Shown: positions 6,795-14,791 of the stretch, piece by piece | How the letters are laid out: every line of letters starts with the position of its first letter | Position numbering within the stretch: the first letter of the stretch is position 1 | Assembly (NCBI GenBank): GCA_964415185.1 | Contig: CAYPZI010000064.1 | Coordinates: forward strand, 1 to 15,435 | Length of the DNA stretch: 15,435 nucleotides | Source of the DNA: CAYVBJ01 sp964415185 | GTDB lineage: Bacteria; Bacteroidota; Rhodothermia; Balneolales; Balneolaceae | Direction: 5' to 3' | Made by a program: the position numbers and the translations under genes | Notes under the pieces: generated by a model | The model's database searches: none | What the model saw: the letters and a program-made list of their open reading frames with translations, nothing else | Told to the model about the DNA's origin: nothing

Positions 6795-9700
6795 TTAATA
6801 AGCTAAAACAGGGCTCAGCCACTTTTCAACCTCTTCAACACTCATTCCCTTTCGTTTGGCGTAATCTTCAACCTGGTCTTTCTGAATCTTGCCTATATTA
6901 AAATATTTCGCATTGGGATGAGCAAAATAGAGTCCACTTACCGAAGACGCCGGGTGCATGGCATAACTTTCAGTCAGTTTAATGCCGGTTAATTCAGGTA
7001 TATCCAGCAGGTCGAACAGAATCGGTTTTTCTGTATGGTCGGGCTGGGCCGGGTAGCCGGGCGCCGGACGAATCCCGGTATAGTCTTCCCTGATCAATTG
7101 CTCATTACTCAGCTTTTCATCGGGAGCATATCCCCACAGCTCTGTTCGTACTTTTTCATGCAAATACTCTGCAAATGCCTCGGCCAGGCGGTCGGCAATG
7201 GCTTTCAATAGGATTATATTGTAATCGTCGTGGTCTGCTTTAAATTGTTTTTCGAGTTTTTCAATCCCATGGCCGGTTGTTACTGCAAATCCACCGATAT
7301 AATCGTGCATACCTGTTTCTTTTGGAGCAATATAATCGGCGAGAGCCTTGTTCGGCTGGCCTCTTCTTTTTTTCGCCTGCTGGCGAAGTGTATGAAGGAT
7401 AGCAGTTGTTTCATTCCGGGAACTATCTGCATAAATTTCAATATCATCACCAACCGAGTTGGCAGGAAAGAGACCGGCAACACCATGAGCCGTTAACAGT
7501 TGATCACAAATAATTTTATCCAGAAGTTCGATGGCATCATCATAAAGCTTCCTGGCCTCTTTACCTGCCTTGGGGTCATCCAATATGGCAGGAAAATTGC
7601 CCTTCATCTCCCATGTGATGAAAAACGGCCCCCAATCAATGTACTCTTTTAGTTTTTTCAGTGGTAAATTTTTGAAGGTATGGATGCCGGGTTTAACCGG
7701 TTTTTTTACACTTTCATCAGTCCATTTTATCTTCACGGCATTTTTTCTCGCTTCACCTATTGTAAGGTAAGTTTTCTTTTTGCCGCGGTTTTGATACTTT
7801 TTTCGGATTTTTTGATACTCATCCGCATTTTCAGTAATAAAAGCATCACGAAGGGCAGCAGTTACAAGTTTGTTTACGACCGTGACGCTTTTTGAAGCGT
7901 CATTTACATGAATTACCGGGTGATCATACGATGGTGATATTTTTACGGCTGTATGCAGACGTGATGTCGTAGCCCCGCCAATCAAAAGCGGGATATTAAA
8001 GTTTTCCCGTTTCATTTCATCAGCCACATGGACCATTTCATCGAGTGAAGGTGTAATTAAGCCGCTCAGGCCGATGATCTGTACGTTCTGTTCACGTGCT
8101 TCAGCTAATATTTTGTCCGCAGGTACCATCACTCCGAGGTCAATCACATCGTAATTGTTGCAGCCGAGAACCACTCCGACGATATTCTTGCCGATATCAT
8201 GAACATCACCCTTTACCGTAGCAAGCAGTATTTTAGCTTTGGGTTCTTTGTTCTTGTTCTTTTCAGCCAGTTTGTCGATAAAAGGGATCAGGTGCGCCAC
8301 TCCTTTTTTCATCACACGGGCGCTTTTTACAACCTGGGGCAAGAACATTTTACCGTCCCCGAAGAGGTCGCCGACAATATTCATGCCGTCCATCATCGGG
8401 CCTTCGATGACATGGATAGGCTCGGAATACTTTTGCCTGGCTTCTTCTACATCCTCTACTATGTAGTCTACAATTCCTTTTACAAGTGCATGTTTGATTC
8501 TCTCCTCAACAGAACGGCTGCGCCAAACATCCTTTTTTTTCTCTTTAGCCGGACCTGACTCTTCCTTGATTTTTTCGGCGTGCTCAAGGAGCCTGTCTGT
8601 TGCATCATTTCTGCGGTTAAAAAGAACATCTTCAACCAGTTCTTTCAATTCAGGGTCAATTTCTTCGTACACTTCAAGCTGTCCCGCGTTTACAATGCCC
8701 ATATCCATGCCCGCTTTAATGGCATGATAGAGAAATGCAGCGTGCATCGCTTCTCTCACTACATTATTTCCGCGAAAAGAAAATGAGATATTGCTCACGC
8801 CTCCGCTCACCTTTGCGAGAGGCAGGTTTTCTTTAATCCATTTAGTGGCTTTAATGAAGTCTACCGCATAATTGTTATGCTCTTCAATACCGGTTGCAAC
8901 CGTAAGTATATTGGGATCAAGTATGATATCCTGGGGTTCAAATCCGACTTTCTCGGTCAGAACTTTATAAGCACGCTCACAAATTTCGATTCTCCGCTCA
9001 TAAGAATCGGCCTGCCCCTTTTCATCAAAAGCCATGACAACCACTGCCGCTCCGTAATCCCGGATAGTTTCAGCCTGTTTGATAAAGGCTTCTTCACCTT
9101 CCTTAAGGCTGATGGAATTTACAACACCTTTACCCTGAATGGTTTTGAGTCCGGCTTCAATCACCGACCATTTTGATGAGTCGATCATTACCGGAACCCT
9201 TGCAATTTCCGGTTCGGCCGCAATTAGCTGCAGAAAGTCGGACATCACCTGCTCCGATTCGAGCATTCCCTCATCCATGTTAACGTCTATGATCTGAGCG
9301 CCGCCTTCTACCTGCTGTGACGCAACAGAGAGTGCTTCTTCATACTCTTCATTTTTGATCAGCCGCCTGAATTTGGCAGATCCGGTTACATTTGTGCGTT
9401 CACCCACATTCACAAAATTAGTTTCGGGACGAACCACAAAAGGCTCGAGGCCGCTAAGACGAAGCCACGGTTTTTGATCCTTTATCTGGCGTGGTTTGTG
9501 CCTTGCCGCTTCTTCTGCAATTGCGGCAATGTGTTCAGGCCGGGTTCCGCAGCAGCCGCCAACGATGTTTACAAGTCCCTCGGAAGCGTATTCCCGAAAC
9601 TGCCCGGCCATAAAACCGGGCGACTCGTTGTATTCGCCCATCTCATCCGGCAAACCGGCGTTAGGGTAGAGGCTGGTAAAGCAAGTTGAATGATTTGCAA

Positions 9701-10481
9701 GCTCCGAGATAAACGGCCTCATCTGTTTTGAACCGAGAGAGCAGTTCAATCCTATGCTCAGCAGAGGATCTGCGTGTTTAACAGAAATCCAGAATGCTTC
9801 GGTTGTCTGGCCGGAGAGCGTTCGGCCGCTCTGATCTACGATGGTACCCGAGATCATAATCGGCAACTTTTTCCCGGTTTTTCGGGCATATTGATGGATA
9901 GCGTAAATTGCAGCCTTGCAATTGAGTGTATCAAAAACGGTCTCAATCAACAGAAGATCCGCGCCGCCATCTGTGAGGCCCCTGATTTGTTCGGTATAGG
10001 CCTGTACCAGCCCGTCGAATGTAATCGCCCTGTATCCGGGGTTCTCAACATCAGGTGAGAGTGAGAGTGTTTTGTTCGTAGGGCCGAGAGCTCCTGCCAC
10101 GAATCTTGGCTTATCCGGATTCTTTTTTGTGAACTCGCCGGCAGCTTTCCGGGCAAGTTCGGCAGATGTACGGTTAATCAAGTACGTTTCACCGGAAAGA
10201 TTGTAGTCATCCTGTGAAACCGGATTTGCATTAAATGTATTGGTCTCGATGATATCAGCACCGGCTTCAAGAAAGTGAGAGTGAATTTCATAGATGATAT
10301 CAGGCTGGGTAACCGATAAAAGATCGTTATTACCCTTTAATTCATCAGGATGTTCCTTATATTTATGGCTTCTGTAATCATTTTCAGAAAGCTTGTAACT
10401 CTGGATCATGGTGCCCATAGCACCATCAAGAACCAGAATCTTTTTATTGAGTAGTGAAATCAGGTCGGCGGTTGAACGCAT
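6795..10481 (-). CDS. metH: Cobalamin-dependent methionine synthase
   Basis: Transfers a methyl group from 5-methyltetrahydrofolate through methylcobalamin to homocysteine, making methionine in the cytoplasm. At 1228 residues it has nearly the length of the E. coli enzyme (1227), with all four modules. The homocysteine-binding barrel (about 1-330) has zinc ligands Cys247 (GLNCSLG) and Cys310/Cys311 (GGCCGTRPEH). The pterin-binding barrel (about 350-620) contains NVGERTNVTGS and VMIDSSKWS. The cobalamin cap and Rossmann module (about 655-885) has GDVHDIGKN, in which His761 is the expected cobalt ligand. The C-terminal activation domain (about 910-1228) has RPAPGYPAQPDHTEK, which contacts S-adenosylmethionine, and ESYAMHPASSVSG. 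No break or missing residue is seen. On the minus strand AAGGGAT (RC of 10492-10498) is a ribosome site rather far from the ATG. Divergent from metF. Confidence 0.98.
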   Translation of the reverse strand: MRSTADLISLLNKKILVLDGAMGTMIQSYKLSENDYRSHKYKEHPDELKGNNDLLSVTQPDIIYEIHSHFLEAGADIIETNTFNANPVSQDDYNLSGETYLINRTSAELARKAAGEFTKKNPDKPRFVAGALGPTNKTLSLSPDVENPGYRAITFDGLVQAYTEQIRGLTDGGADLLLIETVFDTLNCKAAIYAIHQYARKTGKKLPIMISGTIVDQSGRTLSGQTTEAFWISVKHADPLLSIGLNCSLGSKQMRPFISELANHSTCFTSLYPNAGLPDEMGEYNESPGFMAGQFREYASEGLVNIVGGCCGTRPEHIAAIAEEAARHKPRQIKDQKPWLRLSGLEPFVVRPETNFVNVGERTNVTGSAKFRRLIKNEEYEEALSVASQQVEGGAQIIDVNMDEGMLESEQVMSDFLQLIAAEPEIARVPVMIDSSKWSVIEAGLKTIQGKGVVNSISLKEGEEAFIKQAETIRDYGAAVVVMAFDEKGQADSYERRIEICERAYKVLTEKVGFEPQDIILDPNILTVATGIEEHNNYAVDFIKATKWIKENLPLAKVSGGVSNISFSFRGNNVVREAMHAAFLYHAIKAGMDMGIVNAGQLEVYEEIDPELKELVEDVLFNRRNDATDRLLEHAEKIKEESGPAKEKKKDVWRSRSVEERIKHALVKGIVDYIVEDVEEARQKYSEPIHVIEGPMMDGMNIVGDLFGDGKMFLPQVVKSARVMKKGVAHLIPFIDKLAEKNKNKEPKAKILLATVKGDVHDIGKNIVGVVLGCNNYDVIDLGVMVPADKILAEAREQNVQIIGLSGLITPSLDEMVHVADEMKRENFNIPLLIGGATTSRLHTAVKISPSYDHPVIHVNDASKSVTVVNKLVTAALRDAFITENADEYQKIRKKYQNRGKKKTYLTIGEARKNAVKIKWTDESVKKPVKPGIHTFKNLPLKKLKEYIDWGPFFITWEMKGNFPAILDDPKAGKEARKLYDDAIELLDKIICDQLLTAHGVAGLFPANSVGDDIEIYADSSRNETTAILHTLRQQAKKRRGQPNKALADYIAPKETGMHDYIGGFAVTTGHGIEKLEKQFKADHDDYNIILLKAIADRLAEAFAEYLHEKVRTELWGYAPDEKLSNEQLIREDYTGIRPAPGYPAQPDHTEKPILFDLLDIPELTGIKLTESYAMHPASSVSGLYFAHPNAKYFNIGKIQKDQVEDYAKRKGMSVEEVEKWLSPVLAY

Positions 10482-10570
10482 GTTGCGGGATATCCCTTAT
10501 ATAAATAATTATTAAATTCAGAGTCGGTTAAAGATCACTATTTTATGATAAAAATACATAGGAATGTTAA
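10482..10570. promoter_or_regulatory. Shared divergent control region of metH and metF
   Basis: These 89 AT-rich bases separate the two start codons and must hold both promoters. They are too short to contain a full cobalamin riboswitch, and I see no SAM riboswitch or repeated operator. A perfect 10-bp palindrome, GGGATATCCC (10487-10496), overlaps the metH ribosome binding site on the minus strand. On the plus strand AGGA (10560-10563) sits 7 bases before the metF ATG and supports that start. Confidence 0.5.
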
Positions 10571-11530
10571 ATGAAAGTAACTGAGCATTACGAACGGGCC
10601 ACGGAGCCTCTGATATCGTTTGAGATCATTCCGCCAAAACGCGGGGGATCTGTAAAATCACTGTTTGAATCGCTTGACCTTTTAATGGAGCACTCACGCC
10701 CACCGTTTATTGATGTAACTTATCATGCAGCCGAGGCAACGGTAGAAGAACTGCCGGACGGAACCCTGAAAAGAGTAGTCCGCAGAAAGCGTCCGGGAAC
10801 CATTGGCCTTTGTGCAGCAATTTTGCACCGTTATGGAATAGACCCGGTACCACATTTGATATGTGAAGGGTTTACCAAAGAAGAGAGCGAGGACGCCCTG
10901 ATAGAGTTAAACTATCTTGGAATTCACAATGTGCTGGCTGTCCGGGGTGATGATACCGGCAATCAAACATCACTGAACCAAAATGGCACGATCAATAAAT
11001 ATGCTATCGACCTTGTAAAGCAGATTCAGGAGATGAATCGTGGTAAATATCTTGAGGATATTATCAATGCGGATCCAACAGATTTTTGTATCGGAGTGGC
11101 CGGTTATCCTGAAAAACATTTCGAAGCCCCGAACCTGGACTGGGACATTAAAAAACTGAAGGAAAAAATTGATGCCGGCGGGGATTATATTGTGACCCAA
11201 ATGTTTTTCAACAATGAGGCCTATTTTGGTTTTGTTGAAAAATGCCGGGATGCCGGAATTGATGTACCAATCGTTCCCGGGCTGAAGATTTTAACTTCGT
11301 TACGACATCTGACGGTGTTACCAAGATATTTTCATTTGACTATACCGGATGAACTCTCGGCTGAAATCGAAGCCAACCCGGACCGGGTGGAAGAAATCGG
11401 TATTGAGTGGGCGCGGAAACAATCCATTGAGTTGATGGAAGCCGGTGTGCCGGGATTGCATTTCTATGTAATGGGAAGTCCCATGCCGGCTATTGAAGTG
11501 CTCAAAGGGATTAACAAAGTGGCAGGGTAG
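10571..11530 (+). CDS. metF: 5,10-methylenetetrahydrofolate reductase
   Basis: FAD enzyme that reduces 5,10-methylene- to 5-methyl-tetrahydrofolate, the methyl donor used by the MetH encoded divergently next door. The 319-residue barrel shows the expected segments in order: SFEIIPPKRGG with catalytic Glu18; FIDVTYHAAE (47-56); NVLAVRGDD (120-128), where the Asp contacts flavin; GVAGYPEKHFEAPN (175-188); TQMFFNNEAYF (209-219); PGLKILTS (236-243); and the closing GLHFYVMGS (295-303). It is about 20 residues longer than the E. coli enzyme, mostly through an extended loop at about 130-172 (NQTSLNQNG onward to ADPTDFCIG), which I believe is common in MetF from this part of the bacterial tree. The ATG at 10571 is supported by AGGA 7 bases upstream. 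Confidence 0.97.
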   Translation: MKVTEHYERATEPLISFEIIPPKRGGSVKSLFESLDLLMEHSRPPFIDVTYHAAEATVEELPDGTLKRVVRRKRPGTIGLCAAILHRYGIDPVPHLICEGFTKEESEDALIELNYLGIHNVLAVRGDDTGNQTSLNQNGTINKYAIDLVKQIQEMNRGKYLEDIINADPTDFCIGVAGYPEKHFEAPNLDWDIKKLKEKIDAGGDYIVTQMFFNNEAYFGFVEKCRDAGIDVPIVPGLKILTSLRHLTVLPRYFHLTIPDELSAEIEANPDRVEEIGIEWARKQSIELMEAGVPGLHFYVMGSPMPAIEVLKGINKVAG

Positions 11531-11584
11531 TGTCTTGTAATCTTTAATACAACGTTTGAGCGAAAAAAATAATCGGATGCGTTG

Positions 11585-11633
11585 GTTCGTTGTGTGTCGT
11601 TCGTTGTTCGCTTATAAACAACTGACAACGAAC
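11585..11633. repeat. GTTCGTTGT direct and inverted repeat set
   Basis: GTTCGTTGT occurs at 11585-11593 and 11599-11607, 14 bp apart, and its exact complement ACAACGAAC occurs at 11625-11633. Either direct copy can pair with the inverted one; the nearer pair gives a 9-bp stem with a 17-base loop. No T-run follows on either strand, so a simple terminator is unlikely. It lies between the convergent ends of metF and the YjbQ gene. Confidence 0.55.
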
Positions 11634-11660
11634 AAAAAATAACTTCCTGTTTTACGATAA

Positions 11661-11686
11661 AATCCCTGTAATCCCTCGATTTTTTT
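11661..11686. repeat. Tandem AATCCCT pair followed by a T-run
   Basis: AATCCCT is repeated at 11661-11667 and 11670-11676, a 9-bp period, and seven T residues follow at 11680-11686. AAAATC (11659-11664) could pair weakly with GATTTT (11678-11683). This is too poor a stem to call a terminator for metF with confidence. Confidence 0.35.
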
Positions 11687-11707
11687 ATAATGTCAGGAGT
11701 TCTAAAT

Positions 11708-11727
11708 TTTATAGACAAGATTTAACA
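11708..11727. repeat. Dispersed short repeat, copy 2 (TTTATAGACAAGAT)
   Basis: TTTATAGACAAGAT followed by TTAACA matches the copy at 4404-4422 except for one substitution in the first 14 bases and a small difference in the A/T-rich tail. The two copies lie in unrelated spacers about 7.3 kb apart. Confidence 0.4.
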
Positions 11728-11734
11728 AAAAAAC

Positions 11735-11773
11735 CTGTGAAACTCTGTGTGCTACACTGTGTAACTCTGTGGA
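11735..11773 (+). repeat. Phased CTGTG repeat element
   Basis: CTGTG occurs at 11735, 11745, 11757 and 11767, so the spacings are 10, 12 and 10 bp, and the units read CTCTGTG or CACTGTG. The order, spacing and linker bases match the GC-rich version on the minus strand at 6676-6714 with no gaps. It sits just before the 3' end of the YjbQ gene. Confidence 0.6.
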
Positions 11774-11822
11774 TTGAACTGTACGGAGAAGTTTTTAAAA
11801 ATCATTTTTTGACGTCATAAAC

Positions 11823-12242
11823 CTACTCCCCATGTAATGTCGCAACCACGGTTCGCGCACCTCCGTTATTCCGGTGCTCACAGAGATAGATACCCTGCCA
11901 CGTTCCCAGGTTTAGCCGCCCGCCTGTAACAGGAATGGATAGGGAACTGCCCAGTATCGAGCTTTTGATGTGAGAAGTCATATCGTCCGGCCCCTCAAGA
12001 GTGTGTTTGTAGAGCGAAGTATCTTCAGGCACAGCGCGGCTGAAGTGGGACTCAAAATCTGCACGGACATCCGGATCCGCATTTTCATTGATGGTGAGAG
12101 CAGCACTTGTATGTTTGATAAACAGATGCAGCAGGCCTTTGTTTACCGATTTTAATTCCGGCAGATTTTGAACAATCGCATCGGTTACCAGATGATATCC
12201 TCTTGGTTTTGCCGGAAGTTTGAATTCTTTTTGATACCACAT
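11823..12242 (-). CDS. YjbQ/UPF0047 family protein (secondary thiamine-phosphate synthase)
   Basis: Small cytoplasmic protein of 139 residues, the usual family length. The diagnostic segments are present in order: LFIKHTSAALTINENADPDV (40-59), GPDDMTSHIKSSILG (84-98), PVTGGRLNLGTWQGIYLCEH (104-123) and the closing RTVVATLHG. Family members form small oligomers with a cluster of conserved His and acidic residues that can hold a metal; His44, His91 and His123 are candidates here. E. coli YjbQ has weak thiamine-phosphate synthase activity, hence the common product name, but the true role is unsettled. No thiamine gene is near. There is no Shine-Dalgarno sequence before the ATG at 12242. The gene follows the GH3 gene on the same strand after 132 bp; that spacer shows no clear signal apart from a short palindrome GGTATACC at 12356-12363. 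Confidence 0.88.
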   Translation of the reverse strand: MWYQKEFKLPAKPRGYHLVTDAIVQNLPELKSVNKGLLHLFIKHTSAALTINENADPDVRADFESHFSRAVPEDTSLYKHTLEGPDDMTSHIKSSILGSSLSIPVTGGRLNLGTWQGIYLCEHRNNGGARTVVATLHGE

Positions 12243-12374
12243 GAGTGTGCGAGTATGTTTGGGTTTGATTAAATTGAATCTTGGTTAATCTATTATGAAA
12301 GGAAAAGATGGGTAGTTGATTTTTTAACACGATACTTTACGTGCTTTTATCTGTCGGTATACCCTAAAAAGCAA

Positions 12375-14624
12375 TTATTGCCTTACAAAACTTCCCTTTA
12401 AGCCTTTTTGTGAATTAGTGCCGACAATGACATCATACTCGCCGGGCTCGGTTATATAGTTTCCATCATTGTTATAAAAACCGAGTTCATTGTCGGTTAG
12501 TGTAAATGTTACCTTGCGTGTTTCTCCCGGCTGCAGCATAATTTTTTCAAAGCCTTTCAGTTCACGTACCGGCCGTGCTACACTGGCTACCTTATCCCGG
12601 ATATAAAGCTGCACTACTTCTTCTCCCACTCTGCTGCCTGTGTTTGTGACTTCCGTACTTACAAGTATGTTTTCGTTATCGGAAGCGTCAATTTCAAGAT
12701 TCGAGTATTGGAACTCCGTGTAGCTAAGTCCATATCCGAACGGATAGAGGGGTGCATTGCTTTCATCTATGTAGTGAGACCAGAAAATAAGCCCTTCGGA
12801 TTCAGGCCGGCCGGTATTAAAGTGATTGTAATAAATGGGTACCTGGCCCACACTTCTTGGAAATGTCATGGGCAGTTTACCGGATGGGTTATAATCTCCC
12901 AAAAGAACCTGTGCAATGGCATTCCCGCTTTGGGTGCCCAGATGCCACGTTTCAAGGATGGCAGGGATATGCTCGTCGGCCCAGGGAATGGCCAGGGGAC
13001 GCCCGTTCATAAGAACGAGTACAATATTAGAATTGACCTCATAGACAGCTTCAAGCAGTTGCTGCTGTACTCCCGGAAGCCCAAGCTCAGTGCGGCTGCG
13101 GCCTTCTCCCGACTGAAACCCGTGCTCACCCAAGACCATGAGCACAATTTCAGAATCTTTTGCAACGTCTCTCGCTTCAGCAAAACCCGATGTATCTGAT
13201 TCATTGATTTGTACTTCAGTGATAAAACTGGTTTCACCTACAGCCAGATCAGCGCCTGTGGCATACGTGTAGTTTAAGCCGGCTGAATCCAGCCCTTCGA
13301 GAACGGATACTGCGGTATTGTCATCAGACCCGATCCTCCAGCTTCCAAGCGGACTGTTTTTATCATCCGCAAGATCCCCGATTACTGCAATATTACTTTG
13401 GTTCTTATCCAATGGAAGCAAAGCAGGATCATTTTTGAGAAGCACAATGGATCGCTTGGCCATATCGAGAACAATCTCCTGGTGTTCGGGGTGATAAAGA
13501 AGCTCCTCTTCCCTCTGCATGTCCGTATATTTGTAGGGGTCTTCGAAAAGTCCGAGTTCAAATTTAACCTTCAAAATCCTTCTAACGGCGTCATCAATTA
13601 CGCTTTCATCAACCTTGCCTTCCTCTACAAGTTCTTTCAGATAGTTAATATAGGCATAGGTTTCCATATCCATATCCGAACCGGCATTAGCTGCAAGTTC
13701 TGTGGCATGTTTGATATTTCTGGCATAGCCATGCTCAACCATTTCCCCGACGGATTCCCAGTCGGAAACCACAAACCCGGTAAATCCCCACTTTCCTTTC
13801 AGAATGTCGCGCTGGAGGAATTTGTCACCTGTGGCGGGAATCCCGTTAAGCACATTGAATGCGTTCATAAACGTTTTGACGTCCTGATCAAGAGCCGCCC
13901 TGAATGGAGGCAGAATTACATTGTAAAGAGTTGAAGTACCGACATCTACGGTATTGTAATCCTTGCCGTCGACCGGGAAACCATAACCGGCAAAGTGTTT
14001 GGCAGTTGCAGCTATTGTATTGTGAGCAGAAAGGTCATCACCCTGAAATCCGCGGACTCGTGCAGCCGCGATTTTTGAACCGAGAAACGGGTCTTCACCG
14101 CCGCCCTCCATTACACGTCCCCATCGGGCATCTCGTGAGATATCAACCATTGGGGCAAATGTCCAGTTCACGCCGGTTGCAGAGCCTTCGATGGCAGCCA
14201 TTCTTGCTGAACGCTCAATCGCCTCCATATCCCAGCTGGCAGATTCGGCAAGTGGAATCGGGCTGAGGGTTTTATAACCGTGAATAACATCGGAACCGAA
14301 TAACAGCGGAATTCCAAGCCTTGACTCTTCTACGATCAGCTTTTGTAATTCCCTTACACTTTCTACTCCCCGGACGTTAAGAACGGAGCCGGCAAGCCCG
14401 TTTTTTATATTCTCATATTTTTCAGCAGCTTCGCCTTCTTCAGGTGCAGGACCTGTAAACTCCCAAAAGCCATTGTACTGGTTCATTTGGCCGATTTTTT
14501 CCTCGAGTGTCATCAGGGAGAGTACCGAGTCAACTTTGGCATCAATTTCAGATGATTGAGCGAATAGAGTGGAGTTAAAAATATAAATTAGTAGGAAAGA
14601 GAGAGCAGGTATGAATTTTTTCAT
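12375..14624 (-). CDS. bglX: Secreted BglX-type GH3 beta-glucosidase
   Basis: Glycoside hydrolase family 3 enzyme of 749 residues that cleaves terminal beta-linked glucose from oligosaccharides outside the cytoplasm. Residues 1-23 are a Sec signal peptide ending FAQ, with no lipobox Cys. The N-terminal barrel (about 30-365) has the substrate-binding AKHFAGYG (Lys209-His210) and the nucleophile Asp288 in GFVVSDWES. The alpha/beta sandwich (about 390-600) has the likely acid/base Glu507 in SGEGRSR. A fibronectin III-like domain follows from about 655 (EVTNTGSRVGEEVVQLY), ending in GEYDVIVG. This is the domain order of E. coli BglX, and length and motifs are complete. Exact linkage preference cannot be read from sequence. 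No SusC/SusD genes or other carbohydrate-degrading enzymes are adjacent, so it is not part of a visible polysaccharide utilisation locus. No clear ribosome site precedes the ATG. Confidence 0.95.
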   Translation of the reverse strand: MKKFIPALSFLLIYIFNSTLFAQSSEIDAKVDSVLSLMTLEEKIGQMNQYNGFWEFTGPAPEEGEAAEKYENIKNGLAGSVLNVRGVESVRELQKLIVEESRLGIPLLFGSDVIHGYKTLSPIPLAESASWDMEAIERSARMAAIEGSATGVNWTFAPMVDISRDARWGRVMEGGGEDPFLGSKIAAARVRGFQGDDLSAHNTIAATAKHFAGYGFPVDGKDYNTVDVGTSTLYNVILPPFRAALDQDVKTFMNAFNVLNGIPATGDKFLQRDILKGKWGFTGFVVSDWESVGEMVEHGYARNIKHATELAANAGSDMDMETYAYINYLKELVEEGKVDESVIDDAVRRILKVKFELGLFEDPYKYTDMQREEELLYHPEHQEIVLDMAKRSIVLLKNDPALLPLDKNQSNIAVIGDLADDKNSPLGSWRIGSDDNTAVSVLEGLDSAGLNYTYATGADLAVGETSFITEVQINESDTSGFAEARDVAKDSEIVLMVLGEHGFQSGEGRSRTELGLPGVQQQLLEAVYEVNSNIVLVLMNGRPLAIPWADEHIPAILETWHLGTQSGNAIAQVLLGDYNPSGKLPMTFPRSVGQVPIYYNHFNTGRPESEGLIFWSHYIDESNAPLYPFGYGLSYTEFQYSNLEIDASDNENILVSTEVTNTGSRVGEEVVQLYIRDKVASVARPVRELKGFEKIMLQPGETRKVTFTLTDNELGFYNNDGNYITEPGEYDVIVGTNSQKGLKGSFVRQ

Positions 14625-14721
14625 GGAATTTTACTATCGGTGTTTTTGGTATATAATATTGGTAATTACAAATTTCAAAGTTGTTCTGTAAATTAATTAG
14701 GGATCTTGCCGAGGTTTTTCA

Positions 14722-14756
14722 CGCGGAGGGCGCAGAGAAGACGCAAAGTTCGCAGG
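14722..14756 (-). repeat. Phased CTGCG repeat element, third copy
   Basis: On the minus strand four units (CTGCG, CTTTGCG, CTCTGCG, CTCCGCG) have their GCG cores spaced 9, 11 and 9 bp. This is the same short-long-short rhythm as the other two copies with one base removed per step. It lies between the stop of the dTDP-glucose dehydratase gene and the start of the GH3 gene. Nothing else is clear in the 14625-14791 spacer. Confidence 0.5.
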
Positions 14757-14791
14757 AAATAGTTGATGCTTCCCTATTAATCATACATCAT

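Noticed and set aside
8199..8558. Plus-strand open frames of 60-120 residues inside metH, also at 7680-7895 and 8877-9176
   Set aside because: They are antisense to a full-length conserved enzyme, have no recognisable domain and look like shadow frames.
11585..11780. Possible CRISPR array, because of repeated short phrases
   Set aside because: Repeat units are only 5-9 bp with no unique spacers of constant length and no cas genes.
12356..12363. GGTATACC palindrome downstream of the GH3 gene
   Set aside because: An 8-bp palindrome alone is expected by chance at this scale and has no loop or T-tract.
13398..13934. 178-residue plus-strand frame inside the GH3 gene, and a 163-residue one at 12708-13199
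   Set aside because: Both lie antisense to intact catalytic modules and show no family features or ribosome sites.
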